From the NCBI RefSeq assembly GCF_001644645.1, contig NZ_CP011390.1:2170001-2234000 (forward strand): a DNA stretch of 64,000 nucleotides. Direction: 5' to 3'. The position numbers were made by a program, and so were the translations under genes. This document shows, one piece after another, positions 37,601 to 46,072 of this stretch. Under the pieces are notes generated by a model. It saw nothing but the letters and a program-made list of their open reading frames with translations. It did no database searches and was not told the DNA's origin. How positions within the stretch are numbered: the first letter of the stretch is position 1; each line of letters starts with the position of its first letter. This stretch comes from Flavisolibacter tropicus (GTDB lineage Bacteria; Bacteroidota; Bacteroidia; Chitinophagales; Chitinophagaceae).

Positions 37601-39815
37601 TATCTAACCGGAAATAGTCAACTTTTAAAAGGGCAGTTTGCTCCAGGTTTGGTAAGGTATATCGCCAGCCCCTTTTTAGATCTTGGAATATCCGGATCAA
37701 AATATAGCTCTTGATCGCTTTTTCATTCTCCAACTCCGGAAAGTCTGGATCTTTACTCATGAAGTTTGGATTGGCATAGTCAGTCTCTTTTAACTTCAAT
37801 TCATCCAATACCCGTTCAGCAATGTTATTAATCTCTAGACCAGCCGCATTTTTTACAACGGCAGCATACAAGCCAGCTCTCAGTCTTACTGAGGCAATAA
37901 AATCATTGAAGTGACCGGCTTGTAATGCCGCATCTTGTCGGTTATCAGTAAAGCTTAACAGCTTTTGATTCTTTATTTCTTCCTTTTGTTCCAACAAAGA
38001 TTGAACGACAGCATACGAAAGAATGGTTGTAGCTGTACTTCTACCTTCATGGCCTAGGCTCATTAGCTTGGTCCCCTCATTGGTCTTTGAGTCTTCATAG
38101 AAAACACCTGCTGTAGGATCCACTCTCAGTTTAACCGGTAGGTAGTAGCCTTTTAGCGGATAGATAGGCTCGCTTGAGTATTTACCTTCCGAATTAAAGT
38201 AAATACGTTTTGGCATGTGCCAATCATAATACGGTCTGAATGCTGTTTCTGCATTATTTAACCAAGCCTCGGGAGCTAGATCGAGTAAGTCATCATTCCA
38301 AAAAGCTTCACCTTCATCCAATACCAGATAACCAAACCTTAGATTATGTTCATTTAAATTATCCCCTGTCAACTCTTGTTGGCTACGTGTGGGTACAGGC
38401 TCTTCCGGATTTCTTGGAAGTAAGACTTGTTCGTTTGTGTTCTTCTCCACACAAATAAAGTCAACACCTGAATAGCGGCTGAATAAAACCGGGTATAATG
38501 TTTTTTCACCCTTTTCGTCTTTTACGTAACGGCCAGCTTTAATAGTTATGACCCTGTCTTTTCTAGACTCTAAGGTGACAGAAACAGTACTTGTTTGAGA
38601 GATAAACTGATGAAACCGGAAAGGCAGAAAGCTTTTACGCGTTCTTGCTAATCTATTTTTCTCATTCAGCTTTTCTGTCCATTTTAGTAAAGCAACAACT
38701 GTTTCGTAGGCCTGTTTAAAATTTACCTCCGTTTCTGTCCTTAGCTTTTCTGCAATGTCTTTTATGGATAAGGGCTTACCTCTTTCCAGCTTTCCTTCAT
38801 TGTTTCTGAGTGCTATTTTCAGCTCTAGCCAGTTACTCAATTTGTGATCAACGAAAGTTTGCTCGGCAGCCTCTGAATCAATAGGAGTAGTAACCGCTTG
38901 TCGTAATTCTACAGCATTGGGCAATACACCGTTTGTACAAGCCTTTAAGTATTCATCAACAATTTGATCTTGTGTATATAGCTGGCCAAAAATCTTTGTA
39001 GCCACATCTGCCACTGCTTGTTTCTTTTCGGCAGGCGTGCCGCTGGATGCCATCGTTGCCGAGGTACCAATGCAAATCAAATCCTGTTTACAATGGCTCT
39101 TGATCCGGCGGATCAGCATACTTACATCAGCGCCTTGCCTTCCTTTATACGTATGCAATTCATCAAAGACAAGAAACTTTAAATGATGCTTCATGGAATC
39201 TCTTAACCAAGATTCAGATGCTCTGGTCATTATTAATTCCAGCATCATGTAATTGGTAAGAATGATATCAGGCTGTAGCTCACGGATACTTTCTCTTACA
39301 TCCTGCTTTTCCTGACCTGTATACTTTTTATAGGTTATTGGAAAGTTGGGACCAAAGTTTTCCTCAAACTTTTTTATCTCTTCTTCTTGTGAGTTAATCA
39401 GGGCGTTCATTGGGTAAACCAAGATGGCTTTTACCCCTTTAGTCTTATTCTGACCCTGATTAAAAATATCATTGAATATGGTAGATAGGTATGTCAACGA
39501 CTTACCAGAACCGGTACCGGAAGTAACAACAAACCCTTTTCCCTGAAGGCCAATCTTTAAAGCTTCAACCTGATGCTTATATAAGTTATAAGAGCCAAAT
39601 GCCTTTGACAAGTTAGAGTGTACATTCAACTCACTTAATGATTCTCCGGTCTCGTATGCCGGATTGAATTGTACTAATGGCTCTGGAATGAAGCCATCAC
39701 TTTCAAACGCTTTATTTACCTCTTCTTTTATTCTTTCGTCATCAATGGAAAGAAAGGACTTTAGATAGTTGCGGTAGTTTGAAACTATATGATTATGTGT
39801 TACAAATGCATCCAT
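34659..39815 (-). CDS. DEAD/DEAH helicase with DUF1998-type C-terminus, 1718 residues
   Basis: The helicase core has TSGTGSGKS (98-106), DELH (218-221), IGTSATM and SGRAGRGG (about 1010), with CSPTMELGIDIANL before it. A long middle region separates the motifs. The region near NILIYEAAQGSLGIL (about 1550) resembles DUF1998 of DrmB/DruE-type proteins. The last 70 residues (ADFVY, VLVFCDGSVHD, AGYDVIVWHY) look like a Vsr/PD-(D/E)XK-type nuclease tail. DruE and the DrmA-DrmB pair combine helicase and DUF1998; this protein may be their functional counterpart. It is first in the leftward array. Start ATG at 39815. Confidence 0.85.
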   Translation of the reverse strand: MDAFVTHNHIVSNYRNYLKSFLSIDDERIKEEVNKAFESDGFIPEPLVQFNPAYETGESLSELNVHSNLSKAFGSYNLYKHQVEALKIGLQGKGFVVTSGTGSGKSLTYLSTIFNDIFNQGQNKTKGVKAILVYPMNALINSQEEEIKKFEENFGPNFPITYKKYTGQEKQDVRESIRELQPDIILTNYMMLELIMTRASESWLRDSMKHHLKFLVFDELHTYKGRQGADVSMLIRRIKSHCKQDLICIGTSATMASSGTPAEKKQAVADVATKIFGQLYTQDQIVDEYLKACTNGVLPNAVELRQAVTTPIDSEAAEQTFVDHKLSNWLELKIALRNNEGKLERGKPLSIKDIAEKLRTETEVNFKQAYETVVALLKWTEKLNEKNRLARTRKSFLPFRFHQFISQTSTVSVTLESRKDRVITIKAGRYVKDEKGEKTLYPVLFSRYSGVDFICVEKNTNEQVLLPRNPEEPVPTRSQQELTGDNLNEHNLRFGYLVLDEGEAFWNDDLLDLAPEAWLNNAETAFRPYYDWHMPKRIYFNSEGKYSSEPIYPLKGYYLPVKLRVDPTAGVFYEDSKTNEGTKLMSLGHEGRSTATTILSYAVVQSLLEQKEEIKNQKLLSFTDNRQDAALQAGHFNDFIASVRLRAGLYAAVVKNAAGLEINNIAERVLDELKLKETDYANPNFMSKDPDFPELENEKAIKSYILIRIFQDLKRGWRYTLPNLEQTALLKVDYFRLDKLSNLDDRFQGLALLNQASAEKRKEILTQLLNYFRTNYAIYHRYLVEDIAETENLLRNRLDENKLWSLDHSEKLDRPTYMVSVRPGRSEQRGVYFATMGARSGFGRYLKREFSAVGLNPLSQDNFRTYIETLCDLLANTGFLIKKEGLRGERGTVDGYLLRSDCIRWMPGDGQTVVVDQTRINSYKALNLRPNPFFKELYQTDFQQYQRELIGREHTGQLSSDDRIQREDDFREGKLASLFCSPTMELGIDIANLNIVHMRNVPPSPANYAQRSGRAGRGGQTAVVVTYCSAWSPHDQNYFHAAAKMVAGSVIPPRIDLINEELLTGHLNAYILMELSLRDLSKSVADLLDLSNENNITVRQNIRDAIANGIRTQKQTWIAHFKEIIASILPDLSRAWWYNDNWIEQRINSFEGHFEASFTRWIHLYKSARKMIQASRAILDDVTIKQDSDMKKDAKRRHVAGLKQVELLLNDAQREIGNESEFYVFRYLASEGFLPGYNFTRLPVRTFVGYKHADQGEYISRSRSVALSEFGPHNVLYHNGSKYEVNRMSILNSEELQRKIKISTNSGYAFLDDEAEAANNDPITLTELRGANVEFKTNLIELSETEARPRERISCIEEERSSKGYIIEEYFRYPSGIDHTKNAIIKRADSDLLKLVYGQATELIKLNRRARRADVETEGFALDTRNGKWLTQKELENQETFNNKRDVLLFVRETADTLYLQPLESLRLSGDQVITLSYALKRAIEIQFQVESSEIGVSVLGKKDAPNILIYEAAQGSLGILSQLIDEPLKLRELFVTAYKALHFDPDTRQETDYGKTLPKASYEDLLSYYNQRHHTILDRKSIKEALEFLMDCNVSTMTQGKDYDQQYQYLLDNYDKNSNSELPFLKYLYQNKLALPHKAQVRLDDFYISADFVYNNGHGPVLVFCDGSVHDLESVQVDDQHKRALLNEAGYDVIVWHYKTPLEELVNSRKDVFKILG

Positions 39816-40248
39816 GTTAACTGAAGATTGGATTTATTGTTTGCCGTAAGTAAATTTTATCTATTAACCATTTTCATCTATGTTTCTTAAGAAGTAACTA
39901 TAAACGTATTAGTTGAGGAATGCAGCCGAAAATATGTTTGAGGGAACACGCCAGCACCATGGCATGTAGTTACTTTAATGCTATTTCCTTCATTTAATAA
40001 AACGCTTCCTTGACGAGCCTTGTATTGGCGCAAAGAAGAAATATGAACAAGAAATACTTTCATTACTAGTTAGTTTGGTGAAATTAAAGAAGCCGTAAAG
40101 TAATATTATTATTAAAACCCAGCAAATCTAACAGTATGATTTTCATTAGGAAAGGCTTAAATACTAAATAAGTTACCAATCAACGATATGTACGACAATT
40201 GAGCTTCAAATACATTAACATAAACTTATTCTAGTAAAATCAACCGGC

Positions 40249-40326
40249 ACAATCTGGAATATTCCGATTGTACCTCTTGTTATAACCAATAGATTATCTG
40301 GAACTTGTCAGAATATTCCAGATAAT
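40249..40326. promoter_or_regulatory. Cluster of TTCCAGAT half-sites, including an 11-bp inverted repeat
   Basis: ATTATCTGGAA (40293-40303) and TTCCAGATAAT (40316-40326) form a perfect 11-bp inverted repeat with a 12-base spacer. About 25 bp to the left, at 40249-40269, CAATC, GGAATATTCC and GATTG form a further imperfect palindrome containing the same CTGGAA core. Three related half-sites within 80 bp look like a cooperative operator upstream of the helicase gene. Confidence 0.45.
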
Positions 40327-40481
40327 TTGAAAATATTCGTGGAAACCAACGTTTTTAGAGCAAAAAGAAAACACTTTTCTTATACACTTGAATAATATAA
40401 CTCTTTTGCATTTCCTACCTTTTCCTATCTTGAAAATGCTAGCTGATACTTATTATATTCCATGTATTCATACAAAAGCAA

Positions 40482-40499
40482 TATTATTTTGAAATAATA
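40482..40499. promoter_or_regulatory. Perfect 18-bp palindrome, putative operator of the defence array
   Basis: TATTATTTTGAAATAATA: two perfect 8-base arms around TG, extended by one more pair outside (A and T). It is the same palindrome as at 2644-2661 in front of the XRE-ImmA/IrrE gene. It lies 670 bp upstream of the first helicase gene, with no gene between. Confidence 0.6.
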
Positions 40500-40633
40500 T
40501 GCTTTACACGTAATAATTGGGGCATTACACTTGCTTTTTCAGTTGACAGCAATTAAGAATTGCTACAACAAAAAGCTATCCCAAGAAAAGAAAACTTTAT
40601 TTGGAAGTGGTAATAGTTAAATCAAAACAGCAA

Positions 40634-41674
40634 TTACTGATGACTTTTATTACCACTTAAAATATCTTCCAAATGGTTTAGAAGTAATTTTATAGCATCA
40701 GGATGAGAAAGAATATAAGCGGAAGGGGGCTCTGTCAGATAAGTAACCGTTACCTTTTCCCCCTCACTATTTGTAGCAAATGGGAACATGTCTCTTCCAA
40801 ATTTTATCGTAGTATACAAAGCGGAGGCTACCGCTTCATTCTGTAAGATCTTATTTGCTTGCAGCCACATTTTGATCTCAGTTTCCCATACACAATTCAT
40901 ATAGACTTTCTTTGCTACCATTTTGGTGTCAATAGGAAAATCACCACTTAACATCCACTTCAAATATTCAAGTTCAGTACAAGCCAGCTTACCTCTGTGC
41001 ATCCCAAAGTTGAATACAACTTCACCGTTTTCATCACGCACGAACTTTCCGCTAAAGTCTACCAGACTCCCACCACTGAGATAATCATGCAGAAAGCTTG
41101 TATTAGGCTCCAAATCCTCATATCTGAGAAGTTGGTGCTTTAAAATATCAATGGTGGCCAGCACATCGGCCTTGGCAGAGTGCGCGTCCTCATGTTCTCG
41201 TTCACAATAAAATCGTACAGCAGAAGACAAGTCTCGCTTTTCCTTGCTATGATAGATTACCATGGCATCTACTAACTTCACCTCTGTGTATATAATAGGA
41301 TATTTTTTAAAACGGTGAAACTCCTGCATCAACATCGGCACATCAAAACGTTTAATGTTGTATCCCCCGAGGTCACACCCTTCAAAAAAAGTAGTTAATT
41401 CATCTGCCAAGTCACCAAAAGTTGGCTTATCAACCACCATTTCATCCGTAAAACCATGGACTGCTGATGCTTCCGGTGCTATTGGGACAGTTGGATTTAG
41501 TAATTGATACAGCTCTACTTGACTGCCATCTGGCAGCAATTTAATGGCGCAAATTTCAATGACCCGATCGTATGATGTATTAGTTCCGGTTGTTTCGAGG
41601 TCAAAAAATATGATGGGTCTGGTAAGCTTTAAGAAATGGTTTTGGGTCTGAGGAATATAATAGGGCTGCTCCAT
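40634..41674 (-). CDS. DnaQ-type 3'-5' exonuclease with DUF3820-like C-terminus
   Basis: The 346-residue protein has the DEDDh exonuclease motifs: IFFDLETTGTN (residues about 22-32), GYNIKRFDVPML and HSAKADVLATIDIL (the H...D of the last motif). After this the segment VFNFGMHRGKLACTELEYLKWMLSGDF looks like DUF3820, a small domain often attached to such exonucleases. Stand-alone proteins of this kind degrade single strands in repair or editing, but may serve defence when they sit in islands. It is separated by 818 bp from the defence array and by 217 bp from the recombinase, so it is probably its own unit. Confidence 0.85.
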   Translation of the reverse strand: MEQPYYIPQTQNHFLKLTRPIIFFDLETTGTNTSYDRVIEICAIKLLPDGSQVELYQLLNPTVPIAPEASAVHGFTDEMVVDKPTFGDLADELTTFFEGCDLGGYNIKRFDVPMLMQEFHRFKKYPIIYTEVKLVDAMVIYHSKEKRDLSSAVRFYCEREHEDAHSAKADVLATIDILKHQLLRYEDLEPNTSFLHDYLSGGSLVDFSGKFVRDENGEVVFNFGMHRGKLACTELEYLKWMLSGDFPIDTKMVAKKVYMNCVWETEIKMWLQANKILQNEAVASALYTTIKFGRDMFPFATNSEGEKVTVTYLTEPPSAYILSHPDAIKLLLNHLEDILSGNKSHQ

Positions 41675-41891
41675 GGATTAATAAATACCGGCTTGATTAA
41701 AGGTCGGTTTTCATTTTAAATATAATTAATCCATTATTTAATGTTATGAAATTTATAGATGACGTGTAGTAACGGTATTACCAACAGAAGTATAAAGGCC
41801 TATTTTTCTCCTTACAATCTTGTAAGTACGTTGGTTCAAAAAAGCAAGTTTGATGTACTCTTTATTTAACTGTGTTTCATAACTTTTATAA

Positions 41892-42959
41892 CTAAGCAAG
41901 TTCTGGCAAAGCAACTGTAACTTTCTCTTTGTGGTAATAGTTGGCTATTACTGTCTGTAGGTTATCGCCCATCAAATACGCCACTTCATGGGCTTTTATT
42001 CCAGCCAAAACTGCTCTAGTAGCAAACGTATGCCGACAGGCGTATAAATCGCGTTCCTGAATTTTCAGCTCTTTCAGTAAGGGCTTAAACGTTCGGCGTT
42101 GAAACATGCGGTCATCGATCATTCGCCCTTGTTCGGTTGTAAAGACCAAGTCGGTCCCCTTTTTATCAATACAAAGTGGTTTCAGCAAATCCGTTAAAAA
42201 GGCGTTCATTGGAATAAAGCGAACATTATTGGTCTTCGTACCTTTTTCTTTACGCGCTGCTTCATTGGTGCCCTTACTCGTACGAGCAAGTGCCCGGCAA
42301 ATCGTTATTTCGCCTGTAGACCACAATACATCTCTAACCTGTAACCCTATAGCCTCCGCATTGCGAACACCGGTTTGAATCATAAAGGCCACAAAAGGAT
42401 AATACTGGGCATGGGAATACCGGGAATATTTCTTACGGAACCGATCCGTTTTTAACGCCTCTAAAATCACAGCTACTTCCCGTTCGGTAAAAGGTTTGCG
42501 TTGCTCCGCATTTCGCTGGCGCTTTTTAGCGCTCACATCAGCCAGGGGATTGTCCGACAACTTTCCTTTTCGCACTAGCCAGTCAAAAAACTTAAAAAGG
42601 CAATTCCTTCGGTCATTAAACGTTTTAGGACCAAAGCGCTCTCTACTTAGCAAAATCGATGTATCGTTAGGATCAAAAGAACCCCACTTTTGCAACATGG
42701 ACCTGGTCTGGGTATAGTAACTGGACAATTCTTCTGAATGTGGATCCATGGATTTAGCAGCTAAATAACGATTAAAATATTCCAGAAGAGGGATTGGTGG
42801 TTCAGGTGAAGCTAGGGCCACTTTATGTAAAGTTTGATTAACAGGAATATTGATGAGACCATCTTTGCAGGAATGCTGTTGTGACAACTGCGCTACCAAC
42901 GCTTTGTACTGCTCGAAGCTTTCATTGAGGGTTTTAGTCACCATATTATTTGCAATCAT
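41892..42959 (-). CDS. Tyrosine recombinase (phage integrase family)
   Basis: The 355-residue protein has a SAM-like N-terminal domain (about 50-150) and a catalytic domain with arginine in TGVRNAEAIGLQ, the RHTFATR box (the usual first histidine of the box is tyrosine: LYACRHTFATR), and the nucleophile region VIANYYHKE. This is the architecture of XerD-like or island-type tyrosine integrases of Bacteroidota. No tRNA lies near it, so it may mark an internal mobile unit or a relic. It probably acts on the chromosome. Confidence 0.85.
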   Translation of the reverse strand: MIANNMVTKTLNESFEQYKALVAQLSQQHSCKDGLINIPVNQTLHKVALASPEPPIPLLEYFNRYLAAKSMDPHSEELSSYYTQTRSMLQKWGSFDPNDTSILLSRERFGPKTFNDRRNCLFKFFDWLVRKGKLSDNPLADVSAKKRQRNAEQRKPFTEREVAVILEALKTDRFRKKYSRYSHAQYYPFVAFMIQTGVRNAEAIGLQVRDVLWSTGEITICRALARTSKGTNEAARKEKGTKTNNVRFIPMNAFLTDLLKPLCIDKKGTDLVFTTEQGRMIDDRMFQRRTFKPLLKELKIQERDLYACRHTFATRAVLAGIKAHEVAYLMGDNLQTVIANYYHKEKVTVALPELA

Positions 42960-43262
42960 TAGGACAATCGGTTCTGAGAGAAATAAATTGGTCTTCCTAT
43001 ATAGAAATAACGATATAAGTACTTTTTATACTGAATGCTGTCTCACTTGTTATGTGCTTAATCGTTACTGAGCCTAATAGATATAACCCATAGCCCATCC
43101 CTTTTACATGGCATTGAAGATAAAATAGGACTTCACCTGCACACGCATTGAGTTTGTGTAAGATAATACAATAAAAGGCCATTTAAAGTTGAGCCCCTAA
43201 TTCAATACTACGTCAGCTTTAGTGGATGAAGTTGGTTACAATTATTTCCATAAAACCACAGA
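42960..43262. other. 303-bp intergenic region
   Basis: No convincing gene is visible. It lies between the start of the tyrosine recombinase gene and the 3' end of a 184-residue unknown. It probably holds the promoter of the recombinase and possibly its attachment or regulatory sites, but I could not identify one. Confidence 0.5.
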
Positions 43263-43817
43263 TTATTTACAACTGGATATTAAATCGCTTAACTCATTCA
43301 TAGTCGTGCGGTTACTTTTGAGTAAAGCAAAATCTATTTTATGATTAAATCCGGTTTTAAGTAGTGCCAGCGCAAACAGCATGGCTTCAACATTTACGAC
43401 ATCTTTCACCACTTCTTTTCTATTGCAACTGGGATGAGCAAAACACCAGGGACCAGCAATGTTGGTAGTGCATAAAAATTCACCTCCCCAGTCAAACAAA
43501 AAATAATTCACCACGTCACTTAAGAGCTCTGTTTCGGCTTGAGTAAATTGGCAATAGCCAGAATACTGTAGCGATAGCTTCGTGAGTAAAGTGTAACAAT
43601 GATTGGATCGTTGTTGTATATCAAACACCCACTCACCTTCTCTTACCAATCGATGGATCGCATCTTCGTTTACTGCATTGCCTTCTGCATCTACCATTTC
43701 ATAAGTCTCCAAACCGGCTAATGCTAACATCTCTTCCTTTTTTCCATTGGCAATGTCATACATCAGCAGAGAAACCAAAAAGGCATTTTCTCGTTCATCA
43801 AAATATATTTCAATCAT
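43263..43817 (-). CDS. Hypothetical protein, 184 residues, paralogue of the 44540 gene
   Basis: Not recognised as a known family. It starts MIEIYFDERENAFLVSLL and has a central segment YSGYCQFTQAETELLSDVVNYFL. The latter aligns with SGYIELTVAEVECLHNVVHMYI in the 210-residue protein at 44540-45172, so the two are probable paralogues. A CNRK segment and HPSC occur in the C-terminal half. Both genes have a near-identical A/T palindrome 47-50 bp upstream of the start. No function is proposed. Confidence 0.65.
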   Translation of the reverse strand: MIEIYFDERENAFLVSLLMYDIANGKKEEMLALAGLETYEMVDAEGNAVNEDAIHRLVREGEWVFDIQQRSNHCYTLLTKLSLQYSGYCQFTQAETELLSDVVNYFLFDWGGEFLCTTNIAGPWCFAHPSCNRKEVVKDVVNVEAMLFALALLKTGFNHKIDFALLKSNRTTMNELSDLISSCK

Positions 43818-43866
43818 AAGAGTAAGGTTTTTACGTGGCGAAGTGGTAAATGTAGACGGACTACAA

Positions 43867-43884
43867 TTGAAAAAAATTTTCCAA
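43867..43884. promoter_or_regulatory. A/T palindrome upstream of the 184-residue unknown
   Basis: TTGAAAAAAATTTTCCAA lies 50 bp upstream of the start codon at 43817. It shares the GAAAAAAATTTTCC core with the site at 45219, which lies 47 bp upstream of the paralogous gene. Same motif, same orientation and same distance suggest a shared operator or promoter element. Confidence 0.5.
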
Positions 43885-44043
43885 CTGGATTTTTATACTA
43901 ACGCTAGTGCTTATAGTAGGCTATATCTTTAGTAAGTAGGTGTTTGTTCAACTAACAATTGTGCTTTTTAATTCCTGAAGGAACACTGCTTTTTGCCATT
44001 TTATAGAAGGCACAAACTTGGAGTTCTATTACTATCCGAACCT

Positions 44044-44310
44044 TTAGGCCAGCTCGATATAAACGATCATCATACCACCCAATACTGTTACTACTGTAGC
44101 TGATACTTTTTGTTTACGTAAAAGGTTAAACACCTTACCGTTTACATCATAACTTTTAGAGACATAACCCACCTTTTCACTTTGCTGGTTATACACTGCA
44201 ACGGCTTTGGAATCATAAGGGTTGCTAGGCTCTCTTTTTAATATAACCGTTTCGTTTGATTGGGGCTCTTTAAAAGTATAATACCTCAGGCCCATTACAC
44301 CTACAGTCAT
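44044..44310 (-). CDS. HIRAN domain protein, 88 residues
   Basis: The whole protein is a stand-alone HIRAN domain: GLRYYTFKEPQSNETVILKREPSNPYDSKAVAVYNQQ followed by VGYVSK and a C-terminal strand VVTVLGGMMIVYIEL. HIRAN domains bind DNA ends or damage in repair helicases such as HLTF. As a free-standing unit in an island its partner is unknown. It is transcribed leftward, flanked by the two paralogous unknown genes, with spacer of about 230 bp on either side. Confidence 0.8.
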   Translation of the reverse strand: MTVGVMGLRYYTFKEPQSNETVILKREPSNPYDSKAVAVYNQQSEKVGYVSKSYDVNGKVFNLLRKQKVSATVVTVLGGMMIVYIELA

Positions 44311-44539
44311 TTGCTTAGGTTTTGAAGTGAATTAAAGTTTTTAGGCTTTGCGCTTACTTTTATTAGGAAAAGGATATTTACTATCTATTCCAGGAACTTC
44401 GTTTGCTACGATTTTTAGACATAGAATCGTTACATTTTATAAGTTGATCGGATTATAATATTGGGCACTCTAATTCATGCTTACTGTTATACAATAGTAG
44501 GCCACTCCCTACTGAAAAGTAAAATCAACTTTCCAAGTA

Positions 44540-45172
44540 TTATTCAATACCATTTTGCCTGTTATATTCCTTGATTATTTTCAGCAACTCCTCAATGCGG
44601 TTATTATAATTAGCTATGGATTGAAGCAGGTTATTTCTTTTATAATACGATTGTAAGAAAGAGTAAAGATCTTCTGCTGCTTTATATTCCTGGTTAATGA
44701 AGTCCGAATCCATATTGCTTTTAATAAAGCCATCCCACACGCCATTGCTATTGGCTTGTTTTAAAAAAGGGATATATTCATAAATATTAAAGTCTTCACC
44801 TTCATCCGGTAATATCGATATTAGGGAATCCAAAAACTCGGCTATATACATGTGTACCACATTATGTAGACATTCCACTTCAGCTACTGTCAATTCTATA
44901 TATCCGGATGATATAGTGCCGACTTTGCTTGCAATTAACCTTGTTTGCTGTACCATTTCTTCAATTACCGATAAAGCGATTCCGTGCTGAATGGCCCTAT
45001 CGATTGCATCTGATGAGTCATCATAGTCTATATATCTTAACAATACACTCTCGAAGCCTTGGATATCACCATCATAAATCATTGCATAATCTGTCATTAC
45101 CAGATCTAACACACTAACAAGGGCTCTATTTAGAAGCAATACATTGCTATAATGGAAGAATATTTTTACCAT
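44540..45172 (-). CDS. Hypothetical protein, 210 residues, paralogue of the 43263 gene
   Basis: Not recognised as a known family. It begins MVKIFFHYSNVLLLNRAL and has the SGYIELTVAEVECLHNVVHMYIA segment shared with the paralogue. The C-terminus is a helical, glutamate-rich region (YNNRIEELLKIIKEY). It is soluble with no signal peptide. The palindrome 47 bp upstream is shared with the paralogue. The pair may be a small family of accessory proteins, but no function is supported. Confidence 0.6.
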   Translation of the reverse strand: MVKIFFHYSNVLLLNRALVSVLDLVMTDYAMIYDGDIQGFESVLLRYIDYDDSSDAIDRAIQHGIALSVIEEMVQQTRLIASKVGTISSGYIELTVAEVECLHNVVHMYIAEFLDSLISILPDEGEDFNIYEYIPFLKQANSNGVWDGFIKSNMDSDFINQEYKAAEDLYSFLQSYYKRNNLLQSIANYNNRIEELLKIIKEYNRQNGIE

Positions 45173-45218
45173 ATAATATCTTTTTATTTAGTGCATCAAA
45201 TATGAAGTATCCACCCTT

Positions 45219-45233
45219 GGAAAAAAATTTTCC
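45219..45233. promoter_or_regulatory. A/T palindrome upstream of the 210-residue unknown
   Basis: GGAAAAAAATTTTCC: 6-base arms around AAA, 47 bp upstream of the start codon at 45172. It matches the site at 43867 upstream of the paralogue. The rest of the interval up to the RHH-like gene (45234-45515) shows no credible gene; a 12-base motif at 45453-45464 recurs in a palindrome at 50157. Confidence 0.5.
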
Positions 45234-45695
45234 GTTATCCACATTCGCTGTAAAAACCTGCTATCTTAGCACCAGTAAGCATTTCAAAGGCTTAACTTTT
45301 TTTTCGCCTTCTTTTAATTTATTATTTCAACGTAATAAAATTTCAAGCACCTTTTTCTGGAATATCAGTTATGCATGCATCATCGACAGCCTTAATTGCC
45401 TATACTTTTTTTTAAAAAGAAGCAATGAAGCCAAAGTGTTTAAAGGACTGTTAACTCCGTAACGCCTTCGGCTGTTTAACATATCCAACAATATCTCATA
45501 CGGCCACAACAATAAGTGTATGAATACCAATATGAACAGAGATTGCAAATTTCAGTAAGAGTATCTAAAGATGAACTGCAACAACTGTATACGATTGTGG
45601 CAAATAATAGTTTAAACTCCTCATTTTCTGTGCTTTACTTCGTAAGTGAAAGATGTATACACCAACCGTATACTTTAACTATCAACCCAATTTGT

Positions 45696-46019
45696 ATGCA
45701 ATCAAAAGTCGTTTCGTTTCGCTTACCAGTTAAAGACTACGCACAGTTATTATCTAAAGCTGCGGATCAAAACATGGCTTTGTCGGACTATGTACTCACC
45801 AAGCTGTATAAGCCAGAAACCACCACAATCCATACCACAGTGCCCAGGCCCTCCTATTATTTCCAATACAAAGAATTGCTGCAGCGGCTTATTCAAGCAA
45901 CAGAAACCAACAAAGACATCTTGAGAATTGAAGCGCAGTATGGAAAAGGTACCCGCGTAGTTGTAATGAACGCTGAAATTGTCCAGGAACTAAAGGAGGC
46001 ATTAAAAAATATTAAATAA
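45696..46019 (+). CDS. Ribbon-helix-helix-like protein (MobC or plasmid-mobilisation type)
   Basis: From the ATG at 45696 the protein has 107 residues and begins with a typical ribbon-helix-helix motif, VVSFRLPVKDYAQLLSKAA...LSDYVLTKLY, followed by a helical C-terminal region. An open frame also runs upstream to GTG at 45516 (167 residues), and the longer form cannot be ruled out. Small RHH proteins of this type act as accessory DNA-binding proteins in conjugative or mobilisable elements, which fits the neighbouring recombinases. Confidence 0.55.
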   Translation: MQSKVVSFRLPVKDYAQLLSKAADQNMALSDYVLTKLYKPETTTIHTTVPRPSYYFQYKELLQRLIQATETNKDILRIEAQYGKGTRVVVMNAEIVQELKEALKNIK

Positions 46020-46072
46020 GGTTTCTCATATTTAACCAAAAGTGTACCTTTAGGTACGTTTTTTTCAAAACA

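Larger units (their letters stand above)
39816..40633. other. 818-bp intergenic region upstream of the defence array
   Basis: No credible gene is visible on either strand. The region lies between the 3' end of the exonuclease gene and the start of the helicase gene and must hold the promoter of the large leftward array. It contains two kinds of palindromic site, listed separately. I could not place a TTTG/TAnnTTTG promoter on the minus strand with confidence. Confidence 0.7.

Noticed and set aside
44330..44440. Short leftward peptide ending YPFPNKSKRKA
   Set aside because: The frame is about 30 codons without an ATG or GTG start and without a clear family; it may be a gene remnant but cannot be supported.
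45202..45462. 86-codon frame upstream of the RHH-like gene
   Set aside because: It has low-complexity, Phe/Ser/Leu-rich composition without recognisable pattern, and it begins in the upstream region of the leftward 210-residue gene, covering the palindrome.
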